Origin: Desertivirga sp966211215
Lineage (GTDB): Bacteria > Bacteroidota > Bacteroidia > Sphingobacteriales > Sphingobacteriaceae
Assembly (NCBI GenBank): GCA_966211215.1
Contig: CBIHNR010000001.1
Location: forward strand, 62,001-126,000
DNA length: 64,000 nucleotides
Reading direction: 5' to 3'
Numbering within the stretch: the stretch's first letter is position 1; the number at the start of each line of letters is the position of its first letter. The position numbers were made by a program, and so were the translations under genes. Below the pieces are notes generated by a model. The model was not told the origin of the DNA. It ran no database searches and saw nothing but the letters and a program-made list of their open reading frames with translations. Positions 45,801 through 53,316 of the stretch are shown one piece after another.

Positions 45801-47523
45801 AGCTTTGAACAAAACATCAAGGGCATTAAAAACAGGGCAGAAGGATACGCTCATTGCAACAGTTAAGCCGCTATTTGCAACCAACAAAAACGTAAGTTGG
45901 TCGTCCAGCAATACGGCGGTTGCAACAGTAAATTCAAGTGGAGTAGTAACGGCCGTAGGCGTAGGTTCGGCAACAATAACAGTAACCACTCAAGATGGTT
46001 CAAAAACGGCCACCTGCAATGTAACCGTAACGGCACAACAATACCTGGTACTGGATTTTGAACCAGGAAACCTGACCGGCTGGACGGTAACATCTGGTAC
46101 AGCATTCTCTAATTCAAGCGTTTGTACCGATGCCAATTGGGGGTGGGGCGGCCCATTTACTTTCCAGGGCACTTATCACTTCTGGGGCTTTAAAAATGTT
46201 GGCGACGGCGCAACCGGAGAAATGAAAAGCGCTAACTTCAAAATCGGCGGCGATGGACAAATCACTTTTTTAATGGGAGGCGGCAATAACATCAACAGCC
46301 TTTATATCGCGCTTTGCAATTCATCAGGCACCGAATTAATTAAGCAAACCGGCCTTGATGATGAAGCCTATACTTCACGCACAATAAATGCAGCAGCTTA
46401 TATCGGGCAAACCTGCTATCTAAAAGTAGTAGATACTCATACCGGAGGTTTCGGGCACGTAAATCTTGACAATATCCGCGTGCCAATTCAAACAGCTGTA
46501 AGCAGCGTGTCGCTTAATAAATCATCAACCACATTGGTGGTAAACAAAACTGAGACGCTTATCCCGGCCGTTAATCCGGCCGATGCCGATAATAAAAATG
46601 TAAGCTGGGGGTCAAGCAATACCGCTGTAGCAACAGTAAACAGCAGTGGTACAGTTACGGCGCTTGCTCCAGGTACAGCAACTATCACCGTAACCACTCA
46701 AGACGGCGCTAAAACAGCAAACTGCACGGTAACAGTTAACGCCCAGCCATATCATGTGCTAAACTTTGAACCCGGAAACCTCACCGGCTGGACGGTTACA
46801 ACTGGAACAGCATTTTCCAATTCCGGCGTTTGTACTGATGCTAACTGGGGCTGGGGTGGCCCATTCAGCTTCCAGGGAACGTATCATTTCTGGGGCTATA
46901 AATCTGTTGGCGATGCAGCCACAGGCGAAATGAAGAGTGCCAATTTCACTATCGATGGCGACGGGCAGATTTCTTTCCTGCTTGGCGGTGGTTACAATAT
47001 CAACAACCTGTATATCGCTTTATGCAATTCATCAGGAACTGAGTTAATCAGGCAAACAGGTGTTGGCGAGGAAGGCTATCAAACACGTACCATGGATGCT
47101 TCGGCATATATTGGCCAAACCTGCTACATTAAAGTAGTGGATAACAATGGAGGCGGCTTCGGGCACATTAACCTGGATAACATCCGTATTCCGGCTATTG
47201 CCAATGGCGGAAATATCATGACTGCCCGCAATTTCGACTGGCTTGAGTTCAATAAAACCGAGCAAAAGAGCGATGCGGTTATTGTATATCCTGTGCCAAC
47301 TGCCGACAGGTTTGTGCTCGATATGAACATTCTTGAGCGAAAGGACTATCTGGTACAGATTCTAAACCTTCAAGGCAAGGAGATAACTAAAAAGTACTTT
47401 AAAGGTGGAAATACTCACGAGTTTTTTGCAAAGCAACTTAACATGAACAATGGCTTGTACATTCTTCGCCTAAGTGCAAACAATTACTCAAAATCATTTA
47501 AACTGCTTATTAATAGTTATTAG
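42820..47523 (+). CDS. Giant LamG-GH32-(Big2 + beta module)x3-T9SS protein
   Basis: A 1567-residue secreted protein: signal peptide (1-19), LamG-like domain (about 25-250), GH32 propeller and sandwich (about 257-744), three alternating pairs of Big2 Ig domain (about 751-834, 988-1072, 1225-1307) and a beta module of about 150 residues (835-986, 1073-1222, 1308-1457), then a T9SS type A sorting domain (about 1480-1567). Each beta module starts FE.GNLTGWTV and contains WGWGGPF and HFWG; similar modules occur in other levanases and may bind fructan. RDP (DMRDPYLF) and WEMPVF are present, but the nucleophile motif is NWTNEPHG with Glu283 in place of Asp. Surface location through T9SS is expected. 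Confidence 0.9.
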   Translation: MRKVISTLSTFCFSFGVFAQSPVFHLKYDEANATTTTKEEISSDNLPITNQFNKPERVSGVTGNALRTDGFSTWISKTKNLGLDKSISVETWISLESYPADAETPYANLTPSSIVNQTDSDNGFALNINAFGKWNFTIKIAGTKYVCEAPGVFPLYEWTHVVAVLDGPNGKLKLYLNGAQVASLNTPLNGTINSATTPLLIGKSNMDKMDGIFLINAMNAAFDDTKIYTSPLSASTISTTYNNGRNSLTTTGEQAIVVNASRFSTDTQRPSYHGMPPANWTNEPHGLVEHNGKYHLFYQRTPNGPYKTLMHWGHMVSTDFVNWTNTKDALWPTLEWSATSGYDMKGIWSGDVISENGVAHAFYTAVNHSGPFNPGIGHATSSDADLKNWVKTNPVVDKPNDANSDMRDPYLFKDGSTWVMLIGAKINGIGGLFCFTSTDLTNWTRKTDFCTVAYSQMDIGSEVWEMPVFEPIGGSKYILIANPIGGTVAKYGPKYTRGVYWIGTYTNGQFTPDFNTPKSLDLIPGHLSPAVARNASNQLTAIGIVDERRNSQAQEDAGWCHVFSLPRVYSLLGNNQTLGQAPAPQTTNLRFPGTQQTLSNLSVSSTFPLIVTDGAKTEIMASLNPATTATTYGINIRKSNDGTEVTKIYYDAVNKNIILDKSASSLSSQVDIEDKAVITQPYDEAAFGKPESFHIFIDNSIVDVFINEKAAFSFRIYPTKTDAKNIELYSSGGTTTFTTVNTWSTGSQNVAVTGLSLNKTSTDLRAGREEILAATITPANATNKNIIWTSSDTAVAKVGPTGNVTAVAAGTATITATTQDGNKTATSTVQVSAQNYTTYNFESGNLTGWTVLSGTAFTASNVTQDINWGWGGPFNQQGLWHFWGHKSTTDLAVGEMKTSSNFSLGGDGIITFKIGGGNKIDSVYIALCNSSGTVLQKATGTDNEGYTTKSINGSAYVGTSCYIKVADIATGGWGHINVDDIKIPIVTTVPVTAVALNKTSRALKTGQKDTLIATVKPLFATNKNVSWSSSNTAVATVNSSGVVTAVGVGSATITVTTQDGSKTATCNVTVTAQQYLVLDFEPGNLTGWTVTSGTAFSNSSVCTDANWGWGGPFTFQGTYHFWGFKNVGDGATGEMKSANFKIGGDGQITFLMGGGNNINSLYIALCNSSGTELIKQTGLDDEAYTSRTINAAAYIGQTCYLKVVDTHTGGFGHVNLDNIRVPIQTAVSSVSLNKSSTTLVVNKTETLIPAVNPADADNKNVSWGSSNTAVATVNSSGTVTALAPGTATITVTTQDGAKTANCTVTVNAQPYHVLNFEPGNLTGWTVTTGTAFSNSGVCTDANWGWGGPFSFQGTYHFWGYKSVGDAATGEMKSANFTIDGDGQISFLLGGGYNINNLYIALCNSSGTELIRQTGVGEEGYQTRTMDASAYIGQTCYIKVVDNNGGGFGHINLDNIRIPAIANGGNIMTARNFDWLEFNKTEQKSDAVIVYPVPTADRFVLDMNILERKDYLVQILNLQGKEITKKYFKGGNTHEFFAKQLNMNNGLYILRLSANNYSKSFKLLINSY

Positions 47524-47546
47524 TTTTTTGTTTTGGTGCACAAGAG

Positions 47547-47577
47547 AAAAGGGTTGATAGCAATATCAGCCCTTTTT
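47547..47577 (+). terminator. Terminator after the large GH32 gene
   Basis: AAGGGTTGATA and TATCAGCCCTT pair (one G-T wobble) around GCAA, followed by T residues. Confidence 0.8.
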
Positions 47578-47950
47578 GCATTTGTAAGAAGAAATTGCAT
47601 GAGTATCTGAAGCTTATTTATGTTATAAAATTTAAAATAAGTGCTATAAAATTTAAGGTTTCGGACTTGGGGGTTTAATTGGTTTTGATTTGAAATTGTG
47701 GTTTCAGATTGGTTTAAAGCCCTTTTTTATAAGAATGGGATTTTTAAAGTGATTGATACAGATTTGAATTTGCAACTGCTTTTAAGCCTCTACTTTAGTT
47801 CTATTATAAACCGCGGGAAATTGAAATAGACTTGAGAGAATTAGCTTAAGTTTTGGAGGGGAACTAGCTATATACGTTCTGCGCCTCCGCGAAACCTTAG
47901 CGGCTTTGCGCGAAAACAAAAGAATACTAATCAAGATATTAAACCTCAAC
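47578..47950 (+). other. Leader region of the GH91-like gene
   Basis: AT-rich non-coding sequence. Near 47880-47925 lies CGCGAAACCTTAGCGGC / TTTGCGCG, of the type found dispersed in many genomes of this phylum. A frame extending the GH91 gene upstream to 47906 runs through it and is not accepted as coding. Confidence 0.4.
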
Positions 47951-49174
47951 ATGAATAAGCTTATCAGTTTGGCGTCGCTTGCAGCCATTTTACTATGGAA
48001 TACCGGGTGTAAGAAGACAGAAGTAATAGAGAAAACGGTATATGTAACCGACGAAGATAGCAATGCAACCAAGCCGGCACCAGAGTATGTTATTACTCAT
48101 TATGGAGCCAAGGGCGATGGTTCAACGGATTGCTCTGCCATTATAAACGATTTGATTTCTAAGCTACCCATCTCCGGAGGCACCATAGTTATCCCGGAAG
48201 GGGATTTCCTATTGAGTTCGCCAATCGTGGTGAACAAAAACTTCGTAACCATTAAGGGTTTGAATCCTGGCTTACGAAGCAATGTAGATGTGCCTGTATC
48301 TAGCATATTACATCCGGGAGGGGGCAGTAAGCTGATTTTAGGCGCTGCATCAGCAGGAATTATGGTGCCAACTCTGCCTGATGTTGGTGGAAGGAAGAAC
48401 CGTATTTCTGGCCTGGTAGTTCAAAATCTGTTAATCACCGGCGGCTCTACTTCTAAAGGAACCGGCATTAGCATCCAGCAAGATAACGACGGTATCCGGA
48501 TTGAAGACGTGATTGGCATTAACCTGAATGTTGGTATTGTGGCAAATGCAGCAGATGCCATGATTATTAAATCTTGCTGGATTTCAGAATGCCGTAATAG
48601 TATCGAAATGAGCCATGGCATTCAAAACCTGATTTCCAATTGCCAGCTCGGCGCACAGCCAGGCGGTATCACCATGAAACTTAACAACCAGGAAAACTTC
48701 AACGTAACCGGAAACCATATTTACCCAGATGGAGATGTTAACCTGCAAATGAACAATTGCACCTATGGAAATATCTCGGGCAACAACTTCCAGAGCTACT
48801 ACGTAGGTATGATTGAATTGAACCAGGGAAGTTTCAACCTGATAACAAGCAACGTTTGCTGGATGCGAACCCCATCTGATGCCAACCGCCAATTAAGGGG
48901 TAAGCCAAATGATTATGGAGTGATCCGGATTTTAGGCTCGGGTAATATGATAAGCAATAACACCTTAACCTGCAATTGGGCAAACACGGCAAATAATCCG
49001 GTTACAATACGCTCGGCAGAAGGCAGTTCTAACAGTTACCACAACCTGAAGATTTCTAATACCAGCAGCTCGAGGGTATTTTATGTAAACGAAACCACAG
49101 AGATATTCAATAGCGTACCAGCAAGTAAGGTTTTTGTAGATGGCAATGCTTCGAATGTGTATATAAGTTATTAA
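47951..49174 (+). CDS. GH91 inulin-fructotransferase-like lipoprotein
   Basis: The start at 47951 is chosen because it gives a lipoprotein signal peptide (lipobox LLWNTGC, Cys20); the upstream ATG at 47906 would bury it. The 407-residue product is a right-handed parallel beta-helix. Its order of motifs follows known inulin fructotransferases: GGTIVIPEGDF, TGISIQQDNDGIRIE, VANAADAMIIKSCWISECRN, SIEMSHG, GNISGNNFQSYYVGMIELNQG and YGVIRILGSGNMISNNTL. GH91 enzymes split terminal difructose units from inulin as a cyclic dianhydride or hydrolyse that dianhydride. Glu219 (SIEMS) fits a catalytic Glu; Ser appears at the position where I recall a second catalytic Asp. The activity is therefore an inference. 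Confidence 0.8.
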   Translation: MNKLISLASLAAILLWNTGCKKTEVIEKTVYVTDEDSNATKPAPEYVITHYGAKGDGSTDCSAIINDLISKLPISGGTIVIPEGDFLLSSPIVVNKNFVTIKGLNPGLRSNVDVPVSSILHPGGGSKLILGAASAGIMVPTLPDVGGRKNRISGLVVQNLLITGGSTSKGTGISIQQDNDGIRIEDVIGINLNVGIVANAADAMIIKSCWISECRNSIEMSHGIQNLISNCQLGAQPGGITMKLNNQENFNVTGNHIYPDGDVNLQMNNCTYGNISGNNFQSYYVGMIELNQGSFNLITSNVCWMRTPSDANRQLRGKPNDYGVIRILGSGNMISNNTLTCNWANTANNPVTIRSAEGSSNSYHNLKISNTSSSRVFYVNETTEIFNSVPASKVFVDGNASNVYISY

Positions 49175-49337
49175 AGGATAGAATGTTGATTGATTTGGAT
49201 TAGGGGCTTAGGTCCCTTTTTTTGTTTTGGAGGGCGGGCGGGGAATATGAAACTTCGAAGTAAAGCGAAATAAGGCTAAGCGCCACCTTCATCTTCGATA
49301 CAAACGCTATTAAGTTAAGGTTTTTGAATCTGGCTAA

Positions 49338-49367
49338 CCACCCCCTACCCCCGCCAGCGGGGGACAG
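49338..49367 (+). repeat. C/G-rich hairpin of the flanking repeat family
   Basis: CCACCCCCTACCCCCG followed by CCAGCGGGGGACAG; the CCCCCGC/GCGGGGG arms form a hairpin. The same block occurs inverted inside the repeat units at 49520-49703 and 50286-50442 and direct in the unit at 58259-58412. Confidence 0.75.
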
Positions 49368-49519
49368 TCGCTACCCAAGGATTGTGCAGATTATTAATGA
49401 TGTAAATTTTACCATTTATAAAGAGCCAGCAGAGGACAGCGCCGAACAAAGCGTCTTAAAACTGACAAAGGCAGTGTCAGCACATTCTTTGGTGCGCACT
49501 TTCTCTTAAAATAAAAGCG

Positions 49520-49703
49520 AAATAAAGGCTAAAGCGTCACACTGTCCCCCGCTGTCCGAAGGACTCCCTTGGAGGCGGGGGTAGGGGGTGGAATAGTACG
49601 TTTTATATTAAATATTGTATAGCCACCTCCGCCTATCGGCATTTCCGCTCCACAGGAGTCCTTTGGACCAGCAAAGGACGGCGCCGAACAAAGCGCTTAA
49701 AAC
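49520..49703. repeat. Composite repeat unit, copy 1
   Basis: Contains in order AATAAAGGCTAAAGCG, the CTGTCCCCCGC...GCGGGGGTAGGGGGTGG hairpin, TAGTACGTTTTATATTA and the block GCTCCACAGGAGTCCTTTGG. The same order recurs at 50286-50442. Short sub-units (CGCCGAACAAAGCG... CACATTCTTTGGTGCGC) recur at 49435-49498 and 49683-49743. Confidence 0.75.
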
Positions 49704-49886
49704 TGACAAGGACTGTTTTTCAGCACATTCTTTGGTGCGCTATTTTAAATTCCTCATTTACGTATTCCTTTGCAGGCAACAAATTTTATCTTAGCACCTT
49801 ATCTTAGCACGAAAATGAATCAACCTAACCATTTCAATCATTATAATTCCAGGCTCCAACCTTGAGCCCACAAGCTTAGAAAGGAA

Positions 49887-50213
49887 ATGACAAAAGCAGA
49901 AGCATGCTTATGGAAATATGCTTTAAAAGGGAGAAGACTTAACGGCCTGCAATTTAGACGGCAAAGACCGGTTCTACACTACATTGCGGATTTTATGTGT
50001 CAGGAACTTAAATTAATTATTGAGGTTGATGGATGGACTCATACATTTGGTGAAGTAGCCGACAATGACGCAAAAAGACAGAAAGACCTTGAAGAAGCAG
50101 GCTTTATTGTGATAAGATTTTGCGATGACGAGGTTTTACAAGACATTAACGGAGTAATTCGTGCAATAGAAGACAGGATTAACCAGCTTAAGTCGAAGGT
50201 TAATCTATTATGA
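49887..50213 (+). CDS. DUF559 / Vsr-like endonuclease domain protein
   Basis: A 108-residue protein of the DUF559 group, a minimal PD-(D/E)XK-type nuclease fold: AEACLWKYALKGRRLNGLQFRRQRPVL, then YIADFMCQELKLIIEVDGWTH with the catalytic-type D...E-x-D pattern, and VIRFCDDEVLQDINGVI. Family members usually start about 25 residues earlier. Here the matching upstream codons begin with ATG at 49815 and read in frame into the gene, but are interrupted by TGA at 49863-49865 just before AHKLRKE. Translation may restart at 49887, giving a shortened product. It lies between two copies of a composite repeat, which suggests a selfish or mobile unit. Confidence 0.8.
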   Translation: MTKAEACLWKYALKGRRLNGLQFRRQRPVLHYIADFMCQELKLIIEVDGWTHTFGEVADNDAKRQKDLEEAGFIVIRFCDDEVLQDINGVIRAIEDRINQLKSKVNLL

Positions 50214-50285
50214 TAAATTGAAGAATGATGAGTTTCTACCTGCGGAGCATCGGTTAGCTTAAGGATGACTATTAAAATCGATCGG

Positions 50286-50442
50286 AATAAAGGCTACAGC
50301 GCTATACTGTCCCCCGCTGGCGGGGGTAGGGGGTGGAATAGTACGTTTTATATTAAGTATTGTTAACCACCTTCCGCCTGTCGGCACCTCCGCTCCACAG
50401 GAGTCCTTTGGACCAGCGGAGGACAGCACCGAAGAAAGCGTC
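50286..50442. repeat. Composite repeat unit, copy 2
   Basis: Direct copy of the unit at 49520-49703, shorter inside the C/G-rich hairpin but otherwise collinear up to ACAGCACCGAAGAAAGCG. The DUF559 gene lies between the two copies. Confidence 0.8.
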
Positions 50443-50887
50443 TGCCAAATAATAAAAGCCGTTTTTCAAAGAATTTTTCTCAGGAGTGTACTTCTTTCAA
50501 AATGAAAAAAATACTTAAGCTTCCAATCCCTAACTACCTCTAGGATATGTAGCTTTTTACCTTCCCTTTCCTCACTCCAATCCCAAAATCCCAAAAAAAA
50601 ATCCCCGCCATCCCACTTTTAAGAATTTTCCATGCCTATCCCACTTTCAAAGGCCCATCCTAAAAAAAGTAACACATTCCAAATGATATAATTTTAAAAC
50701 AAGCTGATATAAAACTGAAGGAGCCCGCTAACCCCTAAATGGCTTCCAAATAGTAAAAACGCTGTTTTTGAGTATCTAAAGCCTAAAAAAGACATTGAAA
50801 GAATTCTTAAAGAGGTTGGTACGTTAACAATACGCCAATCCTCTGCCGGCGCCTACTTTAGACATCGTAAACCTACATTAAATAAAT
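50443..50887 (+). other. Leader region of the sugar-porter gene
   Basis: About 445 AT-rich bases, with several A-runs, without a gene. It should hold the promoter of the porter-kinase-SusC2-SusD2 unit. Confidence 0.4.
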
Positions 50888-52222
50888 ATGCAAAAGAATT
50901 CTGTTATAGCCTGGTCACTGGTGGTGGCTTTGGGGGGCTTTCTCTTCGGATTTGATACAGCAGTTATCTCAGGAGCCGAAAAATCAATTCAACAGTACTG
51001 GAACCTAAATGTATTTGAGCATGGCCTCACAGTTTCAATAGCTTTAATAGGCACCGTTATAGGTTCATTATTGGGCTCAATTCCTTCAGATAGATTCGGA
51101 AGAAAAAATACCCTATACATGGTGGCAGCGCTCTACTTTTTTTCATCTGTAGGTACCGCTTATGCAACCAACTGGTATGTGTTTCTATTATTCAGGCTAT
51201 TAGGAGGTTTTGGAGTAGGTATGTCATCGGTTACTGCACCTATCTACATTTCAGAAATATCGCCAGCCAACTACCGTGGACGCCTGGTTGCCTTATTCCA
51301 GTTTAATGTAGTACTAGGCATCTTAATTGCCTATTTATCAAATTACCTTATTGGGCAGGGAGGCGAAAGCTCATGGCGTTGGATGTTAGGAGTGCAAGCA
51401 TTCCCATCAATTATATTCTATGCATTAATAAGATTGGTGCCAGAAAGTCCACGCTGGCTGGTATTGCACAAAGGCAAAGACCAGGAAGCTTTAGAAGTTT
51501 TGAAGCGCATCAATCCGCTTAACTATCAGCAAGAGCTTGAAAATATTAAAAGCGCACACAAAGCAGTAGAACAAGTGGTGCACAAACCATCCTCTCTGCT
51601 ATCAAAAAAGTACAAAACCCCAATTACCCTGGCAGTGCTATTTGCAGTATTTAATCAGGTATCTGGTATTAATGCAATCATTTACTACTCGCCGCGTATT
51701 TTCGAAATGGCAGGGCTTGGGGCACACACCTCTCTGTTATCTACAGTAGGTATAGGTTTAGTAAACTTCACGTTCACTCTAATTGCCATTGGGTTTATTG
51801 ATAAAATTGGCCGTCGCACCCTAATGTTCATTGGCTCTGTGGGGCTCATCCTTTCATTAGGCTTAGTATCACGTTCATTCTTTAATAACGATTTCAGCGG
51901 TTTCGCAATCACCTTTTACCTTATGGTATACATTGCATTCTTTGCCTTTTCACAGGGTGCAGTTATCTGGGTATTTATTTCAGAGATCTTCCCTAATGAA
52001 GTAAGGGCAAAGGGGCAAACACTTGGAAGCTTTACACACTGGATTATGGCTGCTGCAATTGCATTCAGTTTTCCGTACCTGGCAGAAAAAGCAGGCGGAG
52101 GCAACACCTTTATGTTCTTCAGCGTGATGATGATTTTGCAATTGCTGTTTGTATGGCGCCTGATGCCCGAAACAAAGGGCAAGTCTCTGGAACAAATTGA
52201 ATCAACCTTAGTAATGCATTAA
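50888..52222 (+). CDS. Sugar porter (MFS) of the fructan locus
   Basis: A 444-residue inner-membrane protein with twelve segments and the full sugar-porter signature: GGFLFGFDTAVISGAEKSI in helix 1, DRFGRKNTL after helix 2, PESPRWLVLHKGKDQEA before the central loop, QVSGINAIIYYSPRIFE in helix 7, DKIGRRTLM and the terminal PETKGKSLEQIE. Members carry xylose, glucose, galactose or fructose with protons. The gene is followed by a fructokinase gene, so fructose is the probable substrate, linking periplasmic fructan hydrolysis to the cytoplasm. Confidence 0.92.
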   Translation: MQKNSVIAWSLVVALGGFLFGFDTAVISGAEKSIQQYWNLNVFEHGLTVSIALIGTVIGSLLGSIPSDRFGRKNTLYMVAALYFFSSVGTAYATNWYVFLLFRLLGGFGVGMSSVTAPIYISEISPANYRGRLVALFQFNVVLGILIAYLSNYLIGQGGESSWRWMLGVQAFPSIIFYALIRLVPESPRWLVLHKGKDQEALEVLKRINPLNYQQELENIKSAHKAVEQVVHKPSSLLSKKYKTPITLAVLFAVFNQVSGINAIIYYSPRIFEMAGLGAHTSLLSTVGIGLVNFTFTLIAIGFIDKIGRRTLMFIGSVGLILSLGLVSRSFFNNDFSGFAITFYLMVYIAFFAFSQGAVIWVFISEIFPNEVRAKGQTLGSFTHWIMAAAIAFSFPYLAEKAGGGNTFMFFSVMMILQLLFVWRLMPETKGKSLEQIESTLVMH

Positions 52223-52273
52223 TCGTCAGGGATTTCCCTGGAAAAGCTATCACCTTTTTAAAACGAAAAAGAC

Positions 52274-52337
52274 AATGAAGCCACCGGAAAATTTTACCGC
52301 AGGTAAGAGGGTGGGAGAATGCAAACGTGGCTTCATT
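52274..52337 (+). promoter_or_regulatory. Hairpin in the leader of the fructokinase gene
   Basis: AATGAAGCCAC (52274-52284) and GTGGCTTCATT (52327-52337) are exact inverse 11-mers around 42 bases. The 42 bases contain a smaller hairpin CGGAAAATTTTACCG. There is no U-tract, so it may be an RNA processing or stability element or a protein site. It argues for the downstream start at 52355. Confidence 0.5.
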
Positions 52338-52354
52338 ACGAAAAAATAAGTCAA

Positions 52355-53296
52355 ATGAAAGAGACTAATACAAAGCCTGCACAACGCGTAATATGTTTCG
52401 GCGAAATTTTATGGGATAACCTGCCGGGAGGAAGAAAACCAGGAGGCGCTCCCATGAATGTGGCTTACCATCTTAACAAGTTGGGGATTGAAAGCACATT
52501 GATTAGCCGGGTAGGCAACGATAGTAACGGAGATGAATTGCTTCAATTTATTGAAAGCAAAGGGCTTTCAGTGCAGTACTGCCAGAGAGATAAAAATTTC
52601 CCTACTTCTACGGTAGAGGTAAATATTGGCCTTGACCAGGAAGTGAAGTACGATATTGTTAAAAACGTAGCCTGGGACTATATAGAGCCAGAAGAACGCT
52701 TAAACAACTTAGTTGAAGAGGCTGACGCATTTGTATTTGGAAGCTTAGCGGCGAGAAGCGCCGGCACCTACAAAACCTTGCATGCTTTATTAGAAAGAGC
52801 CAAGTACAAAGTATTTGATGTTAACCTTCGCGAACCGCACTATTCGCAAGCCAGCATTACCCAGCTTTTGCGCAAAACCAATCTGTTAAAACTAAATATT
52901 CACGAATTAAACCTGATAACCAATTGGTTTAGTCCCGATTGCCAAACCGAGTGGGAGCGAATCAGAGTACTGCAAAGCCAGTTTGGTATTGGCGAAATTG
53001 TGGTGACCAAAGGCAGCACCGGCGCTTCTTACTACACTAAAAATGCCCAATGCAATTATCCGGCATTCAATGTAAAAGTAAACGATACCGTAGGCAGCGG
53101 GGATTCTTTCCTGGCAGCATTTCTATCACAAAAACTAAAAGGCGAGAGCATTGAAGGCATGTTGAATTATGCAGCCGCATTGGGCGCTTATGTAACTATG
53201 CATGCAGGCGCCTGCCCGGAATATAAAAAGTATGATTTAGACCGATTTATATGGAAAAATGAATTAAACACAACCTCACAATTATTTAGAAAGTAA
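52355..53296 (+). CDS. PfkB-family fructokinase
   Basis: The start at 52355 gives a 313-residue protein beginning a few residues before VICFGEILWDNLPGG, as in related fructokinases. The ATG at 52319 lies inside a hairpin and would add 12 unusual residues. The first PfkB motif GGAPMNVAYHLNKLG and the second NDTVGSGDSFLAAF with catalytic Asp in GSGDS are both intact; FDVNLREPHYS fits the fructokinase branch. It phosphorylates free fructose with ATP in the cytoplasm. It follows the porter gene after 132 bases and precedes SusC2 by 20 bases, so it is built into the fructan operon. Confidence 0.92.
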   Translation: MKETNTKPAQRVICFGEILWDNLPGGRKPGGAPMNVAYHLNKLGIESTLISRVGNDSNGDELLQFIESKGLSVQYCQRDKNFPTSTVEVNIGLDQEVKYDIVKNVAWDYIEPEERLNNLVEEADAFVFGSLAARSAGTYKTLHALLERAKYKVFDVNLREPHYSQASITQLLRKTNLLKLNIHELNLITNWFSPDCQTEWERIRVLQSQFGIGEIVVTKGSTGASYYTKNAQCNYPAFNVKVNDTVGSGDSFLAAFLSQKLKGESIEGMLNYAAALGAYVTMHAGACPEYKKYDLDRFIWKNELNTTSQLFRK

Positions 53297-53316
53297 GAAA
53301 CTAACCAATTAAAATC

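Noticed and set aside
49338..50442. CRISPR array, suggested by repeated blocks
   Set aside because: Units are long, irregular, partly inverted and not separated by spacers of uniform length; no cas genes are present.
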